64,000 nt of DNA from Laetiporus sulphureus 93-53 (lineage: Eukaryota; Basidiomycota; Agaricomycetes; Polyporales; Laetiporaceae). The stretch spans positions 193,623-257,622 of the forward strand of contig NW_024468532.1 of assembly GCF_001632365.1 (NCBI RefSeq), given 5' to 3'. The notes beneath the pieces were generated by a model. It saw only the letters and a program-made list of their open reading frames with translations. It was not told where the DNA came from and did not search any database. Positions 1 to 8,972 of the stretch are shown piece after piece. The position numbers and the translations under genes were made by a program. Position 1 is the first letter of the stretch. Each line of letters opens with the position of its first letter.

Positions 1-1559
1 TCTCATGCAGAGATCGACGTTCAAAGTTCGCAGGTGCCTTTTGGGCCTTATGCAAGGTGGTTTCATTCCCGACATGATTCTGTATCTGTCATACTTTTAC
101 ACAAGATCTGAATGTATGTGTTGCATCGGTACGAACCGTTGACTGCAAACTCATGCATTTAAAGTGACCATCCGCCTGGCATGGTTCTGGGTGTCGAATA
201 GCGTCGCACAGATCGTGTGCGCGTTCCTTGCTGTTGGGATTCTTCGTCTAGATGGGACGAACGGTAGAGCCGGGTGGCGTTACCTTTTCCTGATTGAAGG
301 AGGCTTCACGTGCCTTGTCGGGATCATCGCGTTCTTCATGATGCCACCCAGTCCCACGCAGACAAAAGCTTGGCATCGACCCAATGGTTGGTTCACTGAA
401 CGGTACGTCCATTCGCCTGTGTATCTTGCTTCATCACTTACTCCCGGTCAGGGAAGAAGTCATCATGGTCAATCGTGTTCTCCGTGATGACCCCTCAAAA
501 TCTGAAATGCACAATCGGGAGGGATTGACCCCGAAGAAGATCTACGGGGTCTTGAAGGACTGGAGGATGTGGCCGATCTACATTCTCGGTCTTGTCTGTC
601 TCAGTGCGTCTGTTATTTTGTTGGACTTAGCGTATTCTCACTTAGTTTTGGCAGTTCCTGTGACTCCTCCGCAAACCTACCTGACGTTGGTGCTGCGGGA
701 TATCGGCTTCGACACCACTCAATCGAATCTCCTCAGCATACCGTCTACCGTATTGGGCATCATCATGATGTGTCTGTCTTGCTACTTCAGTGAGATGGTA
801 GACAGTCGTGCACTAGCGTGTCTGGTTATGCAGATATGGGCACTTCCCCTGTTAATCGCTCTCGAGACGTTCACAGCACGGACTTCACCATGGGTCTGGT
901 TTACTGTCGTCACGCTGGTCACCGGCTATCCGGACATTCACCCCGTTCAAGTGGCTTGGGCATCGGCCAACTCATACAGCGTAGGCACGCGTACGGTATC
1001 TGCCTCGCTGTACAACATGTTCGTTCAGGCGGATGGAATAGTTTCTGTGAGCAAAAAATGCCAGTGCGTTGCGGTGTCTCACTGAGAAACGTTCGATAGG
1101 CATACATCTATAGGTCGAGCGATTCGGTACGTCTCTCACGCTGGTTACCTAGAAGATCAGTAATTGACCGACTGACGTGGACAATCAGCCTCTATGTGAG
1201 TATTCATTGAGCGCTGATATCAACGTACCGCTGAGCGCGGTTAATTTAGATAGACGAGGAAATAAGGACTTGATAGCAATCGCGGTCATGAACATCGTGC
1301 TATACGTATTGACTCACTACTTCTATCGCACAATCAACCATCGTCGAGAGAAGAAATGGAACTCGATGACCGCAGAGGTCGGTCTTGCCGTATAATTCAC
1401 AGGCGCACAGTATTTTTACGTTCATAAACGACCCTAGGAACAAGAAAAATACCTCGAGACTACCACGGATAAGGCACGCATCTCTGGATATATGCGGAGC
1501 ACAATTCTAACCGTGTTATACAGGGAAACGAGATGTTGAACTTCCGTTTCGTGTATTAG
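1..1559 (+). CDS. Dal5-type MFS permease (anion:cation symporter family), 5' truncated by window start
   Basis: Plasma-membrane transporter of the allantoate permease family, which imports organic anions such as allantoate, ureidosuccinate or vitamins; the substrate here is not readable. The 5' part lies outside the window. Visible hallmarks are a GLMQGGFIPDMILYLSYFY helix, a RLAWFWVSNSVAQI helix, the loop motif PVTPPQTYLTL, and the C-terminal PLYRRGNKDLI motif followed by a helix and FYRTINHRREKKW. Exons by splice signals: 1-113, 165-402, 452-588, 646-1046, 1100-1126, 1189-1195, 1250-1377, 1438-1473 and 1524-1559 (stop TAG at 1557). The seventh-last pieces are very small, including a 7-nt exon at 1189-1195 needed to restore PLYRRGN. 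The last intron, 1474-1523, starts with GC. The 589-645 intron is the least certain boundary, because it is a multiple of three without a stop and a donor at 604 is also possible. Family assignment is firm; substrate is unknown. Confidence 0.85.
1474..1523 (+). other. GC-AG intron in the Dal5-type permease
   Basis: The donor is AAG|GCACGC and the acceptor is ATACAG, with a possible branch site CTAAC at 1507-1511. Splicing here joins the conserved TTDK and GN(E)MLNFRFVY segments that end this family. No GT donor in the interval gives that reading. Confidence 0.65.
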
Positions 1560-2136
1560 CGCACATTCCTTTCACGGAGGAACATCGGCGCGTCTAATTA
1601 GAAGGGACACCAAGAAGGTTTGATCAGCAGGTTTGCTTTTTCCACTGGTCTATTAGAGGTGGCGATGGAACGGGATGGCTATATATATAAGTTAATAAAA
1701 CAGAATTCGGACGTTGCGAATAGCGAACTGGCTGCGCTTCGCCACCGAGCTGGTCGGGTCGGTGGCCCTCTGTCAGAGAAGCAAATATTTTGTAGTCTGC
1801 CTAGGGAGACAAGGTCGGTGGCCACAAAGCGGCGGCGAGGAGCAGAGCATGCATCAGAGTTCCCACGGTCATGGTGTATTTGGAGCAACTCGCCCACCAT
1901 TTAAACTCTGGACTGCACGAGGCTGCATTGCTCGACAATTGATTTCATCTGTATCTCTTCCCCCTTCGACCTCTCCTTGGTCTCGCGCAAGCTAGGCTTG
2001 CTTTCTTCATTCTACTTCTACCCTGCAGATGCTCTCAGCTGCACACGGAGCCCTCGCTCGCTAGACCTTGCATTCTACAATCCCCTAATTCGTTACCCTT
2101 ACCGCACGATTCCTCTTGACGAGCGACGCCGCCATA
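1560..2136. other. Intergenic: 3' flank of permease and promoter of Byr4-like gene
   Basis: No gene is supported here. A TATATATATAA stretch lies near 1680, about 450 bp upstream of the next start codon, and a pyrimidine-rich tract (CTCTTCCCCCTTCGACCTC) lies around 1955-1975. The short open frames are not spliced or conserved. Confidence 0.5.
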
Positions 2137-4809
2137 ATGACCATTCCATCAGGTACAGTCGAACCCCCGAAGGACGAATGGCTCGACGATGATTTCGACT
2201 TTCCCGATGATGAGGCGATCCGGGCCTCCGATGCCGAGGACGGTACTGAAGACGAGGACTGGGACGTTGAGATGGACCTGGGAAAGACTGGAGGAGCAAA
2301 AGCATGCTTCACCACGCAGGGAGACACAGCGCCCGAGGCGCAGCCTGCAAGCGAGCCACCATGCGTGTTCACTATCCGTCCTCCGATTGCTACGCCTGGC
2401 GATGACGATGAAGAGGAGGACGAGGGCGTGTCCACTATCAAGGCGGCAGCCTTGCCCAAAGTCTTCTCCAAACATTCTCCTCCTGTTGACGAGGACTTTG
2501 AGGATGCATTCTCTTTACCATCGGATCTTGTACAGCTATCTCTACGTCCGATTTCTCACCGCTCTTCCAAGGCGTCCATAGAGTGGGGAGACAAGGATCA
2601 GACGGTATCATCTCAATCCTCGGACACGTTCTCTTCTCTAGGTTTTGCAGAAAATGGGTCATCCAACTGCACCTCCGCACCAGACACAGATACAGATGAA
2701 GACGAAAAGGTGGCTGAGGACGAGCTCGATGGTCTGGTGGTTCCTACCGGTCTGTTTGAGTCCGAATCAGGGGGGAAGGAGCTAGCCAAACTGCTCGAGT
2801 CGAAGAAGCGAATAACGTTCAGCGACGAAGACATCAAGATCGCTAGCCTTGATCCCGAAGACGACTTTGAGGCTGGCCTCATTATTGACCACGATGTCGA
2901 GCTCAGCTCTAGTCGCCTTTTGTTGACTACGGAAAACGTGAAGCGTCTCGGTCAAGCAAATACGCGCTGTAAGAGTGCACCGCCTGTACCTCCCCCCTCC
3001 TTCCATGCATTCTCCCGGGTAAGAGACGACCGTTCAAGGTTCGCGAGGACACCTCCTGTAGCCTCAGTCCAACAATTGCGCAAACTGACAGACTCTCCCG
3101 CTTTCTCCCGCCCATCGCCATTCATCCGCTCACAGACTTCGGTTCCTTCCACTCCCCTGATGTCAGGAGGTCCATTCGCTCCGCCAAGGCCGCTTATCTT
3201 ACGGTCGCAGATATCACATACTAATCTAAAGGCGTCTTCCCCGACGTCTTCACGACAGCTTGGGCGCAAGGCCTCGCTGCCTTCGCTGTCAGAGGCGAGC
3301 AACCATGCCCAGCCGTCAGGGTCCGGGTTTAGTTCCACTGTGGCGAGCCAGACTGGTTATAATGCACCTACTGCGTCCTCGCGCGCGAAGATGCAACCGT
3401 CTAGCTCGGCCGGTCGGACACGGTCCTCGGAATTCCTTGCGCCGCAGCCCGTGAAGTTGACAACTCTCTCATCGGCGCCCTCTGCTCTGCGTTTAATTAT
3501 GCCTACAGCTTCTTCACGGCTTAAGTCACGCTCGTCCGTGTCATCGGTCTTGAACACGCCGACAAGTGCTGTTCTGCCATCTGCGACGTCTCGGCCATCG
3601 TCGCGGCCACCTTTGGGGAGCTCCACGAGGTCGCATCAGGCACCTGCACAAGTCCAGGGCCCATCGCTGAGCGCGCCCAAGATGCTGAAGCGTCCGAAGC
3701 GCGCGCAAACATTTGGCGATGGGACGGAGTTGGATGCATTTGAAGACCTCCCTCTCGACAGAGAGAGGGAGGGCCACTATAGTGTGCAGCCAAAGAGGTA
3801 CGGCAATTGCGTGCCTGGCATAAGCTACGCGAAGGTGGTCTCCTCCGGCGGCTCTGACAATGGTCCGACGCGTAGGGTAGTGAAGCGGCAGTTGGAGAGC
3901 ACTGCTGGTGCGTTAGTTATGTTATTGTAATCTCACGATCGCTCATACCGTGTGGTCGGCAGAGGGACCCAAATGCTCTACCTCAACTACGAAGACATTG
4001 AAACGTACTGGACGTCTAGAGATTCCGCGGAAACTTGAGTCGGAGCAACCAGCAATCCATTCCAAGCAAACAGATTCCCCGTCTGGTGTCAGGAAGAGGA
4101 GGGTCATGACTCCGCCTTCACAGACGCGCAAAAAGCCAACACTCATTAGGAACCTGGGCGGTGTTGGTCTACCAAAAGGTCAGCCTGGGACGCTTTATGC
4201 TGCTGCTGCTACTATGCTTAACTCGCTGTAGTCATCGGAGACATGAAATGGAATCCCAGTACAATGCGCTGGGAGGGCAACGATCAAGCATTACGCGACT
4301 TTGACAACGCGTCTTCAATCCGCCCTGCGCTCATCACTCATCTCACTGGCTCATCCAGAGGTTCCCCAAATAGACCATCCGCCGCGGGCGCGCGAGTAGT
4401 CGGTAACATGGTATTTGACCCTGCACGCATGTGCTGGATATCCACTCTCCCGGCAGATGAGGACGAGCCCGACGTCTTCGCGGATCTCGCGGACGACGAG
4501 GACGACGACTGGGACGCGAAGTGCGCGACAATCCGTCCGAGCCAAGGCGTGTCCGGCGGTGCTCTGTTTAGCTCGCCGAATACCGACCCTCCGAGCCCGT
4601 CGCGCAGGTTCTCGCTATCTGGGAGTGAGAGCGATCGGTGTTCCCGGGCGTCGATGGTGTGCGATGTGGACGAGGCTTTCATCGAGAGCTGCCGTCGTGC
4701 AGAGGAACGTCATCGCACTGAGATGAAGAGCTGGTTGTCGTCGTCGCGTCCGGAATTCGATCGGTCATATCTATATGAAATTCGTGCCCTGGCTACTCGT
4801 CAACACTAG
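2137..4809 (+). CDS. byr4: Byr4/Bfa1-like cytokinesis (mitotic exit/SIN) regulator
   Basis: Scaffold half of the two-component GAP that keeps the Spg1/Tem1 GTPase inactive at the spindle pole body and so delays septation. Three exons (2137-3907, 3963-4178, 4232-4809) give 854 aa. The start is the ATG at 2137, followed by an acidic N terminus (EWLDDDFDFPDDEA). A block around DDFEAGLIIDHDVELS is followed by a long Ser/Pro-rich disordered middle. The C-terminal half holds the blocks that suggest the family: LKRTGRLEIPRKL, LIRNLGGVGLPK, MKWNPSTMRWEGND, GNMVFDPARMCWIS and a terminal SYLYEIRALATRQ-like end. Introns are 55 and 53 nt. Assignment rests on remembered family blocks, not a search; function is inferred from Schizosaccharomyces and Saccharomyces homologues. 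Confidence 0.75.
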
Positions 4810-5684
4810 GGCCCTCTTAGTTCCCTGTCACGAACCCAAGCATCCTGCTTACGACTCTAACGACTCACTTACGTCCGTCTAGCTTGCCTGTATATGTGTC
4901 TGTTCCCTTTCCGGATCCATATCTCTCGCGTAAGTTCCCCAGCATGTGATGTCTCGGTTTGGTCTTCCTCATCTTTTCATTTGCTCTGCGTCTTTGCCTT
5001 GTCCTCTTGGCTGGTCTATCTATGTCTCTCGTTCCTGGCAGTTCTCGATGTGTATGACCCCACAAGAGTACCGAATATATGTCCGCTGCAGAGATAGTGT
5101 TGGCCACCGCTGATTTCTCTTGCTCCTCATCATGCAAGGGGAAGCTTTACACCGGCAAATTGTATCTCGATACATCACAATGTTGTACATGTACAAGAGT
5201 TCGAGAGACTTCAGTGAGACAGGACTGACTACTGCAAGTATACTACACTAGTGGTGACGTAGCCTGCAGGTCATCCAAAAAGGCAGGAAGCGACGCTGTT
5301 CAAGAGATACACAATAATCGCGAGACGAACGGAGACCTACTCAAGGCAGCAGTCAACGGTGGAGAAGATCGTGACGAGATAACAACAGTACGAGACGAAG
5401 GCAAGAGTAGAGAATAGGAGCAGAAGATCCGACATCTAGGATACGATTGTTGTACACAGAGATAGAACGGAATGCATAGGGGCGGTGTGCAGTCCAAGCC
5501 AGAATCAAAATGAGGCTGGGGCTATATGCAACCGCTGAGTGGAGAGCGAGGCAAGAACACAACAATAGAGCAGATCGAGACAAAGCTATGACAAGTTGTA
5601 TGAGAGAAAGGAGAGATGGATAGTATTTCTGATGCAACCAACGCGAGGACGGTGTCCGATGGCAGGTTTGATGCGACAGTCGAC
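4810..5684. other. Intergenic between convergent genes
   Basis: This is the 3' flank of the Byr4-like gene and, on the other strand, of the zinc-finger gene. Short frames only; no spliced model or recognisable protein was found on either strand. Confidence 0.5.
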
Positions 5685-7586
5685 TCAGTTGCGACCGTTG
5701 ACAGTCTTCCTGCGTTTCCTGTGTTGGGAGGGATCAAGTTCACCGTCGATTTCGTCATCCCTGTACCACGATTCATGTCTGTTCCTCTTGCCGATGCCGT
5801 TTCTCTGGAATAGACCGTCATCGTCGCCGGCAGACGCTGTGCGACTGCGGGTCCTCGCTTTGGCTTTCTTTCTCCCCGACAAGAAGGCATCCATCAAGCC
5901 GGTACCCAGACCGGAAAGCATTGTCTTAGCTGCGCTGGCAGGCGTGCCCCGGGGATTCGAACGAACGACTGGGCTTTCATCGACAACACGGGAGGGGGCA
6001 TTCTGCTGCTCTGAACTCTCATCGGTCGTCGCGCTGAGATCAATCCAGGATTCGTAGAGGCTGGCGGTGAAGGACTCGTCACCTGTCAATTCAATGGGGT
6101 CCAACAATCCGGCATTATCAAGTGTGGGCCTCATAGGCGAGCTGGGCGTGTTCGAATGCCAGTTACGGATCACATCAGTCAGAGATGCCAATTTCTGCTT
6201 GGGCGAGCTATGCGTTGGGAAACCAGCTGGAGATGAAGGCAGCTTGAAATCCTTTAGAGGAGTGCTACCGGCAAGAGGAAGCGGAAATGGGGTGTCAAAG
6301 AACGGAGCGGGTGAGGGAACAGACAGGACGTGAACATCCTCGTCCTTGTTCCCTGGTGCGACGAGGGGGCTGCTGAAAAGGCTTCGCTTCGCCCGTTCGC
6401 TGGTAGGGGCGAGTACAGAGGAGCTCACGTCAAGTTCACTGACAAGAGGACTACTCCCGTCTCGGACGAGCATGGCCAAGGAGATCTCTCTCACTTTAGA
6501 ATGTAGGGGATGACTGGGGCTCGGGAATCGCCACGGTTGAGCGGATGGAAGCCGTGCCGGCGAATGACGGAACGACGGGGTCGAAAGAGGATTGTAAGGT
6601 GACTCGATGCTCGTGTCCCCTACACTCCCGGACTTTGAGGGGGAATGACCCGGGGTAAGAGGAGGAGTGGAAGAAGATTGACTCAAATTGAAGTAGTCAT
6701 GCCCGTTAGACGAGCCAGACGGGCCGTCACCCCCCAATGTGCTGGAACGAGGTAGTCGAGATTGGGACACGTCGTCATCACCATCACTGGAGCCTCGGCG
6801 ACCGACCATGCGACCATCATCCTTATTCTCCTCTACAAGAAAAATATCATCGATGTATACACGGACGCCGTTTTCAACGCACTCACTGTTGGCACAGCGG
6901 GCACCCTTACGGTCTGAAGTATCACGGCGATTGGCCATAGCAATCTTGTGCTTTTCGTAGACGTGTCGTCTCCACATGCTCTTGGCATTCACGCCTGCAT
7001 ATGTCCGCCTACAGAAAGTGCACCGCAGACGAGGCTCCTCGCCCTCAGGCCAGCTATCTTTGAGCTCTTTCTTCTTGGCAGGACACCAGCCTCGAGGGGG
7101 CTCCAGCTGAGGAGGGTAGCGGATCGCGTTCGGGTTGTCGTTGATTGCAGATATGAAATCGGCTGGATCGAGGAACCACTCTGGGTTTGTGGCCATGAGA
7201 TTGTAGGTTAGGCCATCTTTGTGCTTATCAGCGTCGGGAAACACGGTGAAAGGCGGGTGAATGAAGAGTGCGCCGGGGTCGGAAGGGGAAGGGTCCAGAA
7301 CCTGAACGCCGTTCACGCCGATAGAATTGTGACGCGTTATGACGTGAGAGCGGGAAGAGGGGGGTGCGCTTGACGACGGTGGCGTAGGCTCCTTGGGCAT
7401 GTTCTGAAGGTCTAGCTGTTGTGATTGAGAGTAACGCGAGGGGAGCATGCTTGTTGACGGCGTGAAGTATGCAGAATCGGTAGACGGAGCGGTGAGGTGT
7501 CGCTTGAGTGAGCGACTGAAGCCGCTGTTAGGCATACCGCTGAAGGAAGAGGAGTATTGGAAGGGGATACGCTGTCTGTCGGACAT
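5685..7586 (-). CDS. Uncharacterised single-zinc-finger (C2H2/BED-like) protein, 633 aa
   Basis: An intronless frame from ATG at 7586 to the stop at 5685. The conserved-looking core (about residues 135-220) contains EWFLDPADFISAI, PPRGWCPAKKKELKDSWP and one Cys/His finger with C189, C192, H208 and H213 (C-x2-C-x15-H-x4-H), followed by KHKIAMANRR. The spacing resembles BED-type or atypical C2H2 fingers. The remainder is Ser/Pro-rich and probably disordered, with SP/TP sites, an SGRKKAKARTRSR basic stretch near the C terminus that could be a nuclear signal, and an RKRRK end. I infer a nuclear DNA- or RNA-binding role, but I do not recognise the family by name. The gene converges with the Byr4-like gene and has its own promoter in 7587-8121. 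Confidence 0.75.
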   Translation of the reverse strand: MSDRQRIPFQYSSSFSGMPNSGFSRSLKRHLTAPSTDSAYFTPSTSMLPSRYSQSQQLDLQNMPKEPTPPSSSAPPSSRSHVITRHNSIGVNGVQVLDPSPSDPGALFIHPPFTVFPDADKHKDGLTYNLMATNPEWFLDPADFISAINDNPNAIRYPPQLEPPRGWCPAKKKELKDSWPEGEEPRLRCTFCRRTYAGVNAKSMWRRHVYEKHKIAMANRRDTSDRKGARCANSECVENGVRVYIDDIFLVEENKDDGRMVGRRGSSDGDDDVSQSRLPRSSTLGGDGPSGSSNGHDYFNLSQSSSTPPLTPGHSPSKSGSVGDTSIESPYNPLSTPSFRHSPARLPSAQPWRFPSPSHPLHSKVREISLAMLVRDGSSPLVSELDVSSSVLAPTSERAKRSLFSSPLVAPGNKDEDVHVLSVPSPAPFFDTPFPLPLAGSTPLKDFKLPSSPAGFPTHSSPKQKLASLTDVIRNWHSNTPSSPMRPTLDNAGLLDPIELTGDESFTASLYESWIDLSATTDESSEQQNAPSRVVDESPVVRSNPRGTPASAAKTMLSGLGTGLMDAFLSGRKKAKARTRSRTASAGDDDGLFQRNGIGKRNRHESWYRDDEIDGELDPSQHRKRRKTVNGRN

Positions 7587-8121
7587 TGTGAAGAGCGATG
7601 ATGCACTAATCGAGTACTTTCAACAGCTGGTGTCGGTGTCGAAAGATGTCACCAACGTTTGCAGCACAAGATTGTTTCCGGCAATGCGGACAAAAAGGGA
7701 CGCAACGAGGAGGAGAGGAGAGGGGGGAACACGAGGGTGGAGAGCGGGGATGTGGCCGGGAGGATGGAAGCAAGCGGCCGCTTCAACACACTCTCAGAAA
7801 TTTCAAGCGGAGATGACGCGCTCGACGCGTCGTGCACGTGACCGTAAATGAGGCCAGCGCGTGTGCGTCCGTATCCTCCCGCGCACAGCCTGATATTATC
7901 TCTAGTAGTAGATTCTCTACACAGCTGTCTGCCCCGTGAAATGACGACGAAGATAAAGCAATGAGAGCGGCGGTGAAATTCCTCGTAGAACATAGCATGT
8001 TACAATAGTGTACAAGATATCCAATGCTCAATACTACAGTCGGGATCAGAGGGCGAGAGCAATATATCTGCACGATCATTCGTTCGGTATTGCACTATTA
8101 CCAACAAGGTTGCCGGTTCAC
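7587..8121. other. Intergenic: promoter of zinc-finger gene and 3' flank of TMEM256-like gene
   Basis: No gene supported. Short frames overlap on both strands without splice-consistent extension. The interval contains GC-rich runs near 7710-7850 and no repeats that I can see. Confidence 0.45.
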
Positions 8122-8809
8122 TCACCCAGCGATCATCAGCGACCCGCCCAGCGGCGTGATTGGACCCATCCATCTGAGTCTGCGAGAATGGAAGTATTAT
8201 GTCCATTTGCATCCTTATCAATAGTAGCCATGATGTCACATACTTGTCACCAGCCAGGACCAGGGCTATGATGCTCCCTGAAAACACAACGCCTCCGGCA
8301 GCGATAGCAGGGCCCGCAAACTTGTGCGTTGCAAAACGAGGATGTAACGATACCAACAGCAGCCCCAGCCCGTTGAATATCTGAGGTTGTTATTGAGACA
8401 GTGTGTTAACAGTGCGTGTGGATAAGTTAAGAGAGTGCGGTAACGCCCCGACACAACAGTTGTGTCCACCATACGACCCCCGAGGAATGGCGCGACTCGC
8501 GAACTGTGCGTGATACCAAAAGAAAAAACGTACCGCGTAGTGGGAAGCGGTGGCCCATGCGTTGATGTTCTCAGGAGTGATACCCTGTCTCTTCTTGAGA
8601 CCGTGAGCCCCGAATGCTCCAAATAGCATGCCCACGCCAGCTAGGCGTCACATAGTGCAGGAGACGCGCGCAAGTTCTCATCAGTACTCCACTGAAACCA
8701 AGTGAGCACGTCGACTGTTACCTAGTATAGCGCCAGTCTTCCATAGAAGTCTGGAATTAGGGAAAGATGAGGGAAGAGAAGGGAGGAGGGGCGTTGAAGC
8801 TGTCGGCAT
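8122..8809 (-). CDS. TMEM256/DUF423 family small membrane protein
   Basis: Four exons on the minus strand (8722-8809, 8534-8640, 8244-8380, 8122-8179) give 129 aa. The family signature is clear: GVGMLFGAFGAHGLKKR, then ITPENINAWATASHYA, IFNGLGLLLVSLHPRF, a helix with FSGSIIALVLAG, and the closing RWMGPITPLGGSLMIAG. Proteins of this family (E. coli YgdD, animal TMEM256) have about four membrane helices; their function is not established. A leading 30-residue segment (MPTASTPLLPSLPSSF...) is longer than in bacteria and could be a targeting sequence. The gene is head-to-head with SPB1, with 163 bp between start codons. Introns are 64-153 nt. Confidence is high for family, none for biochemical role. 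Confidence 0.88.
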
Positions 8810-8972
8810 GTTGGAAACGTACGTATTTGCAATGGTCCAGGGCTAGCTCTTATATTGACGGAGGCGTTGAGTGCCAAATTAGGCAGGAATAAATAAGCAC
8901 TAACAGGCAATTGCAGCGGGAGCGTCAAGTTGCCGTCGGCCCTTTGATCTAAAACTTCGCCTTCTGTTCGCC
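8810..8972. promoter_or_regulatory. Shared divergent promoter, TMEM256-like / SPB1
   Basis: Only 163 bp separate the start codon of the minus-strand TMEM256-like gene (8809) from that of SPB1 (8973), so both core promoters and 5' leaders must lie here. No specific factor site can be named. Confidence 0.6.
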
